14,232 nt of DNA from an uncultured Bacteroidaceae bacterium (GTDB taxonomy: Bacteria > Bacteroidota > Bacteroidia > Bacteroidales > Bacteroidaceae). Positions 1 through 7,833 of the stretch are shown piece after piece. The stretch spans positions 1-14,232 of the forward strand of contig CAJGCJ010000043.1 in assembly GCA_904501775.1 (NCBI GenBank), given 5' to 3'. Numbering within the stretch: the stretch's first letter is position 1; each line of letters starts with the position of its first letter. Both the position numbers and the translations under genes were made by a program. Under the pieces are notes generated by a model. It ran no database searches. It was not told the origin of the DNA and worked only from the letters and a program-made list of their open reading frames with translations.

Positions 1-305
1 ACGAATTTCTTTTCGCTTACGCTGTAAAGATAGAGTTTACCCTCGTAGTTAACGAAAGCAAACTGCTGTCTGGGGTCATTAGCATCGCGCGCAATGCTGT
101 GACACTCCTGAGCTTGGTTGTAAGTTACACCACACATATCTACCATGGCAGCTCCTTCAGCAGCAAACATGCCACCGCGGCCTGTATCCTTAGATACGAT
201 AGTGTAACATTTGTCGTTACTCAACTGATCAACAGATGTGATCTGAGCAACCATTGTCATTGCTGTTGCAAAAAACAATGTCAAGAAAAGTGTAAATTTT
301 CTCAT
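1..305 (-). CDS. Secreted protein of unknown function, N-terminal part (runs off window)
   Basis: An open frame begins with ATG at 305-303 and continues without a stop to base 1, giving 101 complete codons. The N-terminus (MRKFTLFLTLFFATAM...) is a signal peptide for signal peptidase I, with probable cleavage after Val19-Ala20 before Gln21. There is no lipobox. The mature start reads like the opening of large secreted proteins of Bacteroides and Prevotella: a 'TSVDQLSNDKCYTIVS' segment, then 'RQQFAFVNYEGKLYLYSVS', which resembles a small beta-rich module. I do not recognise a named family and the function lies beyond the window. It is transcribed away from the pilus operon and separated from it by about 650 bases that include repeats and the operon terminator, so it is probably unrelated to the pilus. 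Confidence 0.8.
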   Translation of the reverse strand, partial: MRKFTLFLTLFFATAMTMVAQITSVDQLSNDKCYTIVSKDTGRGGMFAAEGAAMVDMCGVTYNQAQECHSIARDANDPRQQFAFVNYEGKLYLYSVSEKKF

Positions 306-381
306 AAATGTTAGTTTTTAGTTAAAAAAATAAAGTTTAATTTATAAAATATTCAATTTTAACCAAGTGTGTAATGTGCTC

Positions 382-457
382 ATTATCTTTGCGTTGATAG
401 CTTTGTTCTAAAGCCTATTCGCGTAAGGTACAATAAACATTATCGCGCAAAGATAAT
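382..457. repeat. Inverted repeat with 16 pairs spanning promoter and leader
   Basis: ATTATCTTTGCG at 382-393 is the exact reverse complement of CGCAAAGATAAT at 446-457. Four more pairs (GATA 396-399 with TATC 441-444) extend the arms after a small bulge. The spacer holds a further small hairpin (GCTTT 400-404, AAAGC 410-414). Each arm carries a TATCTTTG box, pointing inwards. Because the predicted start of transcription is inside the right arm, the full repeat would not be in the mRNA, so it acts at the DNA level if it acts at all. Confidence 0.6.
448..455 (-). promoter_or_regulatory. Probable promoter -7 element for the gene at 1-305
   Basis: The minus strand reads TATCTTTG here, an exact match to the Bacteroidota -7 consensus TAnnTTTG. 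I do not see a clear TTTG -33 box at the expected 19-21 bp spacing, so the call rests on the -7 box, the AT-rich surroundings and position. Transcription would start near 441-443, leaving a leader of roughly 138 nt before the ATG at 305. Confidence 0.5.
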
Positions 458-578
458 AATAATGTTTTAAAACATTCCGATTTTTTATATAATTTTTAAT
501 CGTACCGCTCTCTTTAACATTCTGATACGATTACCTCTTTATATATTGTAATATAAGAAACTGTTTAAATTTCTTTCA

Positions 579-706
579 AAAATGATGCTTCGGAATTTGT
601 TCAAACAAATCGATGACACAAGCAGCAGTTAGTCACGCGAAGTACGGACGTAGTTCGTACCGCGTGGGATGCGATTAGCTTGTGTCATCAATTGCAATCC
701 CCTTAC
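579..706. repeat. 112-nt structured palindromic element, copy 1, with 16-nt remnant of hairpin repeat
   Basis: Bases 595-706 match 13770-13881 at 109 of 112 positions with no gap; the differences at 651, 669 and 687 are all transitions. The element folds as nested stems: GATGACACAAGC 612-623 with 678-689 (12 pairs, perfect), CACGCG 634-639 with 661-666, and GTACG 642-646 with 656-660. Two of the three differences fall in loops and the third leaves a G-T pair. The 16 nt before it (579-594) match 13725-13740 apart from one base and end inside the GCTTCGG hairpin. Relative to copy 2, 29 nt are missing here (13741-13769), so this copy has lost the 3' half of that hairpin and the GGGG of the outer stem. 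No protein coding is evident. Confidence 0.85.
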
Positions 707-719
707 TATACCACGCTAA

Positions 720-887
720 CAGCCATTAGACTTTCATTCATTTTCTCGGGTTACAAACCCTTACACTCGTTTTGCAGCGGATAACATATCCGCTGCATCG
801 CAAACAGCAATTAGACGATTATCTATTTTCTCGGGTTACAAACCCTGACACCCATTCTGCAGCAGATATACATATAAACTGCATCGC
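720..887. repeat. Two tandem ~85-nt palindromic repeat units
   Basis: Unit 1 (720-804) and unit 2 (805-887) share the order GCMATTAGA, CTCGGGTTACAAACCCT, then a GCAGC...GCTGC-type hairpin and GCATCGC. Unit 1 contains hairpin GGGTT-ACA-AACCC and a perfect 10-pair hairpin, GCAGCGGATA 774-783 with TATCCGCTGC 787-796. In unit 2 the second hairpin has decayed. Unit 1 aligns without gaps to 13899-13982 with 72 of 84 identical positions, so the similarity between the two ends of the window extends beyond the 112-nt element. Confidence 0.75.
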
Positions 888-916
888 ACTACACAATACA
901 GAACAACAATGCTGCT

Positions 917-960
917 TTTCATAAAAAAGAGTAATCAGTCGATTACTCTTTTTTATGAAA
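917..960 (-). terminator. Intrinsic terminator of the pilus operon
   Basis: Bases 917-936 and 941-960 are perfect reverse complements: a 20-pair stem with a 4-nt loop (AGTC). On the minus strand the 3' arm ends in CTCTTTTTTATG, giving the U-rich run expected of a Rho-independent terminator. The A-rich 5' arm makes the same signal usable on the plus strand, so it may be bidirectional. It begins 3 nt after the stop codon of the DUF4906 gene, which marks that gene as the last of the operon. Confidence 0.9.
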
Positions 961-963
961 TTA

Positions 964-3684
964 TCAATTAGTTTGACGCACAAAGTTCAGTTCTGCATTA
1001 CCGTTTAACAAACCATCAATATCGCAAGAAGATGTGTAGGGGTATGTTTTATTGCTGAATGTATAACGCCTATTGTTGCCATTTCCGGTACGTCCTGTAC
1101 AATATTTATCGTCAAAACTAAATTTAAGTTTATCTGATACAATTCCGTTTGCATCTTCAATAACAATACTACCCGATGAACTTGAATTAACAGCAGTGAC
1201 TGTGATGGGATTATTACCATTTCGGGTGATGGTCAGTTTACCCTTTTCTATTTCATCATAATATACTGTTACAGTCTCGGTACCGGTGGCACCTTGGGTT
1301 GTATTTGAACTGTTATGCAAATTCTGAGGATATACATTATAATTGCTTTCTCTTTGCACTGTAATGTTGGCAAAAGTTTCTTTTGTTATTGTTATGCTTG
1401 TGAGTTTATTTATTTCACCTTGCGGAACAAACATCAATGTAGTGTCATCGTATATTTCACCAAGTGTAGCGACTGCTCTGTATGTTATCGGTGTGGTACT
1501 CCACTGTCCATACCAATAGTTATCGGTAAATGTAAATACAACTTCGTCATTCTTTGACAATCCTTCGCTATTGGTGAATGTTATACCCTTAGTGACATTA
1601 TCGCTGTTGATGGTTATTGTATTACCCGTATCTACATCGTTTAAGAATACTTTTACATCGTTTATTGTACCTTTGTTATCACCACCATTATATATACGGT
1701 AAGGATAGCGTGAGTATATTCTCTCGATGTCTACCTCTATACTTGTGCCTAATGTTAAACTGTTGAGCCATGGATTCCTGAAGTAGTCGCTGCCGCGGTT
1801 GAAGTATTCATTATCGACATATACATCGGTAGCACTCTCGGTACAGTTGGTAACGAGGTTGCATGTAAAGGATATTCTACCATCCGCTTCTTTTATACCT
1901 ACAGGTTCTCCATTTGCATTTGTACCTGTAGAATTGGCATCGCGATAGAACTCCCATGAAATCTCTTTCACGAATCCATAACCACCGGCGTATGATTCAC
2001 TATACATATCGCCTCCGGGCTTGGCATATATACTGTTTCTTTCACTTGAAACATAGAATTTCAAGGGGAACAACGACATAGGCATACCTCCGGGGATAGT
2101 TACCTTAAGGTCTACCGGTGATTTCACCACACCGGGGACATTACGGTCCAATACGCTTACACTCATCTCGTAAGGGTTACGCATAACGAGTGTTATCTTA
2201 CGTTGCAGGTGGTTACTTGCAATGGTTATATCCTGCGTGCGTACATAATCCTCATTGGTCGATGGAGGAGGATTAGGAGTAAGTGTAACCTTGCGCCAAC
2301 CTACATGACCTTTTGTCTCATCGGCAGAAGCCACTACTGCATCATTAGCCAGCACCTTGGTTGCGTCCTGCTTTGCCGTTACTATAATTTCGCCCCCACT
2401 AACACCTTTAAGGTTATTATTTATTACGGTTGGGTTATTAATATCAGGAATATACCTGTAATAGATGTCTATAGGATTTTCGTCGGTAAACACCAGATAG
2501 GTGGTGGAGACAAAAAGACGTCCTGCACCATCCGATATATTTGTAAAGTCGTCGATATTGGCATTACCCGAGATATTATTACTTGCAGGATTCTTTATAG
2601 CCTCTTCGGGCGACCCATAACCTTCACCTGTCACATCGACAATATTCATGGTATATACAAAGTTACGCAACATATTATAGTATACGTTGGTATTTGTATT
2701 GTTGTCGCGGTGTATAAAGTCGAGTTTATAGTATGTAGCTTCTATATTATCGAAACTTATATTAGTATCTGTTCTGTACTTACCCTTGATTATCATACAT
2801 GTAGGATCGTCGACATTCACATGCGTACGTTCATACATATAAAAGGCTTCACCGACTCCAATAAAATCGGTCAGGTTTATAAGTTCATTATCGTATGGCT
2901 CATTACCTACATATCCTTGTGTCTGTTCAAGATTATCATATGACTGACACGAATAGACACCTGCATTCTTAACAACATAGTTGGCAAATGTACCATTAGC
3001 CGAGTTATATGGTGCTACAGTTCCTTTGGTGGGAACGTTATGCATAGCATATCCAAGTAACTGAAATTTTGAATTGAGGTCTACACCATCCTTTGGTTCA
3101 ACCTTAATTTCAACTTTCGTAAAATTACGTACCAATGGAATATCGCGGAGCTGTTCTTGTGTTCCATCCTGTATAGAATCGACATCGAGATAGTTCCAAT
3201 ATACATCATGTTGTCCGCCATCGATACTTTCATCAGTTACAAGGCGTCCTATAAGATTACCCTCTTCGCCAAGTCCCATTGTAAGTCCCGGGTAGTTTGC
3301 TATAAAATGCAGTCGGCGAGGTGTATCGGTTTTAGACAATACAACACCAAAATCCCAATGGTTAGAACCGGGACAAGTCCCGTTTGGAGTCTCATGCCAC
3401 TCGGGCTCGGGGCTCTCGGCACGCACAAACTCCTCAAGAAAATAGACATCACCTTGCTTAACAAAAACAGCAACATGCAAATCGTCGAACTCAAAATCTG
3501 TTCTATTGAATGCACGTGTCACGGCAGTCTGTGCCTCGGGCAATGTAAGCCCAATTCGCAAGCGGACCTTACCATCATCGACAGTGCTGCCGGTGATAGT
3601 GTCGATGTCATCGCTACAACCTGTAGGCAGAAGCGAGAATATTACCATCATCAGCAGTGTATATATAAAACTCTTTATCTTCAT
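964..3684 (-). CDS. DUF4906-containing lipoprotein, probable pilus tip or accessory adhesin
   Basis: 906 aa. Start ATG at 3684, where the signal peptide begins, with lipobox LPTGC and lipid-modified Cys23. The next residues (SDD) resemble the acidic export signal of surface lipoproteins in Bacteroidota. A Thr-Arg-Ala motif (Arg57) marks a possible maturation site, as in the four other pilins. The DUF4906 signature is clear: IPLVRNFTKV (182-191), GTVAPYN (221-227), YMYER (282-286) and YYNMLRNFVYTMNI (335-348). The region after about 380 is beta-rich and lacks a named match. Two C-terminal stretches (706-728 and 845-866) look alike, suggesting repeated beta modules. It is the largest and last gene of the operon, separated from the previous gene by 245 nt. 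A role at the pilus tip is inferred from position, size and the usual association of DUF4906 with fimbrillin loci; no ligand can be named. Confidence 0.88.
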   Translation of the reverse strand: MKIKSFIYTLLMMVIFSLLPTGCSDDIDTITGSTVDDGKVRLRIGLTLPEAQTAVTRAFNRTDFEFDDLHVAVFVKQGDVYFLEEFVRAESPEPEWHETPNGTCPGSNHWDFGVVLSKTDTPRRLHFIANYPGLTMGLGEEGNLIGRLVTDESIDGGQHDVYWNYLDVDSIQDGTQEQLRDIPLVRNFTKVEIKVEPKDGVDLNSKFQLLGYAMHNVPTKGTVAPYNSANGTFANYVVKNAGVYSCQSYDNLEQTQGYVGNEPYDNELINLTDFIGVGEAFYMYERTHVNVDDPTCMIIKGKYRTDTNISFDNIEATYYKLDFIHRDNNTNTNVYYNMLRNFVYTMNIVDVTGEGYGSPEEAIKNPASNNISGNANIDDFTNISDGAGRLFVSTTYLVFTDENPIDIYYRYIPDINNPTVINNNLKGVSGGEIIVTAKQDATKVLANDAVVASADETKGHVGWRKVTLTPNPPPSTNEDYVRTQDITIASNHLQRKITLVMRNPYEMSVSVLDRNVPGVVKSPVDLKVTIPGGMPMSLFPLKFYVSSERNSIYAKPGGDMYSESYAGGYGFVKEISWEFYRDANSTGTNANGEPVGIKEADGRISFTCNLVTNCTESATDVYVDNEYFNRGSDYFRNPWLNSLTLGTSIEVDIERIYSRYPYRIYNGGDNKGTINDVKVFLNDVDTGNTITINSDNVTKGITFTNSEGLSKNDEVVFTFTDNYWYGQWSTTPITYRAVATLGEIYDDTTLMFVPQGEINKLTSITITKETFANITVQRESNYNVYPQNLHNSSNTTQGATGTETVTVYYDEIEKGKLTITRNGNNPITVTAVNSSSSGSIVIEDANGIVSDKLKFSFDDKYCTGRTGNGNNRRYTFSNKTYPYTSSCDIDGLLNGNAELNFVRQTN

Positions 3685-3929
3685 AATTATATTGTATTAT
3701 CTACTATCTCTTTCACAAGCTCCTCCTCTTTTAAAGGAAGGTGGATTCAAACACCATTAAGGCGGTTGAAGACGGAGGGGTTATAAACTTAGCTTTTTGC
3801 TTTGCTTAAGGGAAGTCCCTCCCCTACTGAAGCCTTACGGTACTCTTTGGGGGAGCAAAAGTTCCCGCCGTCGCAAGCAACGCTCCCACGCGTTGCCCCG
3901 CTTGAAGAGGGGAATTTACATAAATTCAA
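3685..3929. repeat. Palindrome-rich intergenic insert between the last two operon genes
   Basis: The other gaps in this operon are 148 nt or less; this one is 245 nt and far more GC-rich in patches. It contains several self-complementary segments: GGTG 3740-3743 with CACC 3752-3755; CTCCCC 3819-3824 with GGGGAG 3850-3855; GCAACGC 3877-3883 with GCGTTGC 3890-3896. The motifs CTCCTCTTTTAAAGG and GACGGAGGGGTT resemble interspersed palindromic repeats that I recall from many Bacteroidota genomes. No open frame has coding character. It is probably a non-autonomous repeat inserted in the operon and may reduce read-through or alter mRNA stability before the DUF4906 gene. The repeat identity comes from memory, not a search. 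Confidence 0.6.
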
Positions 3930-6224
3930 TTATCGTTGTTTATCACCGTAAACAAAGGTTGTGCTACCGGCATTGTGTTCCGTTCCCCAATACCATGTAT
4001 CATATACGCAACGAACCACCTGGGTTCCTCCACCCCAGCCGCCACCTCCGGTAAAATCGGACACATTACCATTAGCATCTACCTGAATACAACCACTTGC
4101 ACTCCAATAACCGATTCCTGTACTGAAAAGTGTAGGAATGACATCCCAACCCGAAAGCTGTACGATGTATCTGATTTCGGCTTCAGTAGGCACTCTCCAA
4201 CGTCCTGCCGGATAACCGTCCTCTTGGTAAGCAGCGCATCTCCTTACAGCTTCATCCTGAGATAGGCTGGACGGACATCGTCCGTACGAAGATGCAACCA
4301 AGAACTCGGGAGATATCATATTTTCAGAAGCTGCGCTTTTATCAGTGGGATAATAGTATTGCAGCGCTTTTCCATTATCATCGGTATTTAAACCTGTTGG
4401 ATTGGATACAGTTTTTATACGCGGGTCGCCTATTATGTAGATATCACCGGCCTCTTCGGTCAAAGACGTAACAGAAATAATATATCTGTTTGGGTTTCTA
4501 TTATCATCTGTTGCAAGTCCGTTTACACCTGCCCATCCCGAACTACCGTTCTGGTTATTGATTATAACATATCCCTTCTGAGTGTTTTCGTTAGTGTTAC
4601 CATCCGATTTGAAGTCGTAGTTTTGATCGGCTTTAATTGCAATCATCGGGAATTGCTCAACCTTTACACTCTCTTTATATTCGGGTTTATCGCTATGAAC
4701 AACATCGAATGTGAATATATACTCCGAATAATCGGAATCTGCATCCATATCATTAACCAATTCATGCGACATATATATATAATCGTGGTCGTTTGCAATA
4801 TTTGGGTCGGCCGAGTGAATAGAGAGATACAAAGGTTTTAACATACCGTCTGTAATTTCATATCTCTGGGTTGTATTATTGAAATAAGATGAAATATTTG
4901 CGATGGTAAGTATAGTTTCGGGTTCAGCAACATTCTGCGACACATCTATCTTTTGTATAACAAGATTTCTAATCTCAATAGGATCACTTGTGTAATAGAA
5001 CAACTCTTTATGGGTTGCATTATGCAATTGCACCTCGGGCTCTTCAAGAACAAGATATCTCAATTTGCTGATTTCGGCATCGGTATCAGTATTTGTACCA
5101 TCGCCACCCACCTTAGTGTTACCCCATGGAAGTATCACATAGTTCGATGGATAGAGTTTTGTTGCTTCCTCTATTGTTTCGCTACCTATAATATTCACCT
5201 CTTGTATAATCTTGTAGAAGGTATTACGCATGAGGTAGTCGCCCGCAGCGTTTACAGGAATTTCGTAGTATGTTGTTCTTCTCTCTGTTGCGTCATTATC
5301 ATTTATCCAATCGATAGTAAGGATTATATAGGTGCGGATTGCATCGTCATTACCCCAATATGTAGGATAGCTGTATATTGGATATAATGTGGTGATGTCT
5401 GTGCTATTTTTTTTGTTAAGACTTATGTTATCGAGATTGAAGAGATCGGTATTCTTATTGGGCTTAAGATACGATGCCGGTGTTGTCTCATTGATATAAG
5501 CACGATTACAGCCATTACGGAATGTAATTCTTACATTCTCCTTGTCGGCAGTGAAAGTTTTTCCGTTGTCTGCTACGTGGTCTGCAATTTCCTGTATATG
5601 CAATTGCACCTTTACTGCAGCACGCTTTACAGCGATATCGCCCGAGAGTTGCATGTCGGTGCGTGTTATGTTATCGGCAAAGCCATCCATTACAAATAGG
5701 GGCTGGGGTGTAAGCACTCGCTCGCCATCGACCTCATTAACTACCTGAAATTGCGATGAGTTTATAACAAGATGCTTAAGTGCCGAAAGGCTGCAGGCTG
5801 CAAGGTCGGGAAGAGTGCATCCCGCGGGACGGTTGACAATAACATATGCCTTGCATGTTGTTTCGCCATTAGGGAATAGCTGTGTATATTTTCCAAGCGA
5901 AACATTCAGATCGAATGACGCAGTCTTATTAACTCCATCAAAAACTATAGAACCCGACGACAAACTATTACTATATACGGCAGCATCGGCATCAGTGGCA
6001 TCGGCACTAAACAGGAATACATCTACTGTAGATACCTTGTTCTCGTTAAGGTCATCAACGCCATCAATTGTTGCAGCACGTGTTGTTGTGCCCAAATGCA
6101 GTTTTATTGATAGCGCCGAGTCATTATTAAATGAGAATGTCGATTCGTCCTGTGCACACGAAACAAACATTATGCCTATTAGTGTACACGATAATATATA
6201 TATGTAATGTCGCAGGAATCTCAT
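3930..6224 (-). CDS. FimA-like lipoprotein with FISUMP-like C-terminal domain, probable tip or accessory pilin
   Basis: 764 aa, starting with ATG at 6224, 4 nt after the preceding stop. Signal peptide with lipobox FVSC (Cys23), followed by acidic AQDES. A Thr-Arg-Ala motif follows (Arg49). The N-terminal half resembles FimA/Mfa-type fimbrial subunits, including a stretch near FVMDGFAD (177-184) and VKRAAVKV (199-206), which echoes the FimA-family 'KR..AK' strand. The middle is beta-rich without recognised domains. The last ~125 residues (from about 638) contain CAAYQEDGYPAGRWRVPT, IGYWSAS, a glycine-rich loop (GGGGWGGG) and VVRCVY. That pattern is like FISUMP/C-type-lectin-fold modules (WRVPT, YWSS, RCV). 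Such a fold fits an adhesin head on a pilin base, but binding is inference. It is translated with its neighbours in the pilus operon. Confidence 0.82.
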   Translation of the reverse strand: MRFLRHYIYILSCTLIGIMFVSCAQDESTFSFNNDSALSIKLHLGTTTRAATIDGVDDLNENKVSTVDVFLFSADATDADAAVYSNSLSSGSIVFDGVNKTASFDLNVSLGKYTQLFPNGETTCKAYVIVNRPAGCTLPDLAACSLSALKHLVINSSQFQVVNEVDGERVLTPQPLFVMDGFADNITRTDMQLSGDIAVKRAAVKVQLHIQEIADHVADNGKTFTADKENVRITFRNGCNRAYINETTPASYLKPNKNTDLFNLDNISLNKKNSTDITTLYPIYSYPTYWGNDDAIRTYIILTIDWINDNDATERRTTYYEIPVNAAGDYLMRNTFYKIIQEVNIIGSETIEEATKLYPSNYVILPWGNTKVGGDGTNTDTDAEISKLRYLVLEEPEVQLHNATHKELFYYTSDPIEIRNLVIQKIDVSQNVAEPETILTIANISSYFNNTTQRYEITDGMLKPLYLSIHSADPNIANDHDYIYMSHELVNDMDADSDYSEYIFTFDVVHSDKPEYKESVKVEQFPMIAIKADQNYDFKSDGNTNENTQKGYVIINNQNGSSGWAGVNGLATDDNRNPNRYIISVTSLTEEAGDIYIIGDPRIKTVSNPTGLNTDDNGKALQYYYPTDKSAASENMISPEFLVASSYGRCPSSLSQDEAVRRCAAYQEDGYPAGRWRVPTEAEIRYIVQLSGWDVIPTLFSTGIGYWSASGCIQVDANGNVSDFTGGGGWGGGTQVVRCVYDTWYWGTEHNAGSTTFVYGDKQR

Positions 6225-6228
6225 AATC

Positions 6229-7833
6229 TTAGATATTGATATTCTGTATTATGGTATAGTTAATTTGGTTCTCGGTTAAAATATCGGCCGAGAGTATCTG
6301 TCCGTTACATATTACGATGAATATAAGCTCGGCCTCATTCGTTTCGGTAGGATTGGCTGTGTTAGCTATAACCTCGAGTTTTACTCTATCGCCCACTGCA
6401 CCAAGTGCCACACCATCGGTAATACTTGCGTTCTCTACTGCTGCAAGCCTGAATGCCGAAGGGTTACCTCTTTTAGAACGTAACATGGCATACCATGTAG
6501 AGCCTAACGGGCTACCGATGCGGAATGTAAACTGCGCATGTTGTGTAATATCGGGTTTAACAACGATACGATTGTCGGTTGTGTTTATATTCTGGTATGT
6601 ACCATCTATCCAACGCAGGAAGTCGTCCTTGACACCATCGTTATCGGCATCTACATCGCTCATACCTACGGTATTGGCAAACTGGTTAATAACCTCGACA
6701 TAGTCCCAGGGTTGCACATTAACATCAAGTGAAGCTGTACCACCGGGAGGATTCACTGTTAAGGTGTAGTGTACATGGCTGTTGGTACTCCACTGCTCTA
6801 TTGAGCCATTTCGCACAGGTATAGAGACATTATGTGTTGTGGGTGTGTTGCTACCGATTTGCAGTGTGTAGCTTACATTAATAGTCTGTTGTGTACCGCT
6901 TGCCAACAACTCTTGTGGCAACAGATACAAAACCTTATCGAGTTTATGCTCATTCTCGTCGGTTATTTTTATGGGAGTACCCGAGGGAGCTACTTCATAG
7001 CCTGTTGTTTGAGCATCGTTTACCGACCATATGTCGTTGATTGGTGCGCCACTGGCATCCTTTGTTGTCCATCTGTTGCGGTCGTTACGGTTGTTCAGTG
7101 CATCATTGCCATGTACAAATGACACGCTACCGGTATTGCGCACATTAGAGAGAGACAATCCGTTGAAAGTGACATTGGTACCGTTTGTAGCGTCGGAGAG
7201 ACGCAGACCAAATGTAACCTTGGTTAGTGCATGACGGAAACGCATAGATACAGCACTACCATCGAGCTGTTGCAAATTGTCACCATTAATGCCATAGTAT
7301 CCGGCTTCTTCATCGGCAAACATATAGTCGGTTTTGCCATCCACAGTACCGCTGAATGTATATCCGCCGAAGACTTTGCTTGGAGGAGTTACCTTCACCG
7401 GTGCGGCAGAGGGGTCTTCTACCCATGGCGAATAGGCAGCAAAGTGCCATGTTCCTCGTGCCCAGTAGTACTTATAATTGCCCTCGACACTGCAGCCCGA
7501 ACCGTCGACATTGATTTTCTGGTTGTCAATAGCAACCTTGGGAGTTTGTGATATATCATTGTCGGGGTACCAATAGGCTGTTACACCAAAGTTGTTGGCT
7601 GTAAAATCGGTAAAATTGTTTACAATGGCACGTGTATCATCATCTGATTCATCTATCGCGAAATATATAGGTCTGCCGCCATCGTCAATGGGGGTATCAC
7701 TATCTGTTGTACATGCAACGACAAGCACAACAAATAGTATTGCTGCTGCCTTTTGCAGACAAGCAAGGCCAATAGAATATATTTTGTTATAGATTTTCAT
7801 AATGCTTTTACTGAGTATCTGTCTTGTATACAT
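6229..7833 (-). CDS. Fimbrillin family lipoprotein (Mfa-like), 534 aa
   Basis: The ATG at 7833 overlaps the preceding stop by one base (TAATG), suggesting coupled translation. A second in-frame ATG at 7800 (residue 12) would give a shorter, more usual signal peptide, so the start is uncertain. Lipobox VVAC has Cys41 (Cys30 from the second start), followed by TTDSD. Thr-Arg-Ala has Arg68. Fimbrillin landmarks follow: FGVTAYWY (82-89), YYWARGTWHFAAYSPW (122-137) and FRHALTKV (199-206), the hallmark central strand of Mfa-like proteins. After about residue 375 comes an extra C-terminal portion with a DADNDGVKDD loop (acidic, calcium-site-like) and more beta-rich sequence, making it longer than a simple stalk pilin. 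It is probably an accessory subunit; which position in the fibre it takes cannot be read from sequence. Confidence 0.85.
   Translation of the reverse strand: MYTRQILSKSIMKIYNKIYSIGLACLQKAAAILFVVLVVACTTDSDTPIDDGGRPIYFAIDESDDDTRAIVNNFTDFTANNFGVTAYWYPDNDISQTPKVAIDNQKINVDGSGCSVEGNYKYYWARGTWHFAAYSPWVEDPSAAPVKVTPPSKVFGGYTFSGTVDGKTDYMFADEEAGYYGINGDNLQQLDGSAVSMRFRHALTKVTFGLRLSDATNGTNVTFNGLSLSNVRNTGSVSFVHGNDALNNRNDRNRWTTKDASGAPINDIWSVNDAQTTGYEVAPSGTPIKITDENEHKLDKVLYLLPQELLASGTQQTINVSYTLQIGSNTPTTHNVSIPVRNGSIEQWSTNSHVHYTLTVNPPGGTASLDVNVQPWDYVEVINQFANTVGMSDVDADNDGVKDDFLRWIDGTYQNINTTDNRIVVKPDITQHAQFTFRIGSPLGSTWYAMLRSKRGNPSAFRLAAVENASITDGVALGAVGDRVKLEVIANTANPTETNEAELIFIVICNGQILSADILTENQINYTIIQNINI

Larger units (their letters stand above)
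306..578. other. AT-rich intergenic region, no gene seen
   Basis: No convincing open frame on either strand. It holds the leader and probable promoter of the gene at 1-305 and the inverted repeat at 382-457. The part from about 458 to 578 is AT-rich, with no motif I can name. Confidence 0.6.

Noticed and set aside
595..706. tRNA or tRNA-like gene in the 112-nt element
   Set aside because: The stems are nested on one axis, not a cloverleaf, and no anticodon arm or CCA-end arrangement can be drawn.
720..887. CRISPR array
   Set aside because: Only two 85-nt units, diverged along their whole length, with no spacer-repeat alternation and no cas genes.
2203..2943. 246-codon open frame on the plus strand
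   Set aside because: It lies fully antisense to the DUF4906 gene, is rich in Ile/Cys/Tyr as expected of a complement frame, and has no signal, domain or promoter.
3157..3786. 209-codon open frame on the plus strand
   Set aside because: It is antisense to the start of the DUF4906 gene and runs into the repeat-rich gap; the protein has no recognisable pattern.
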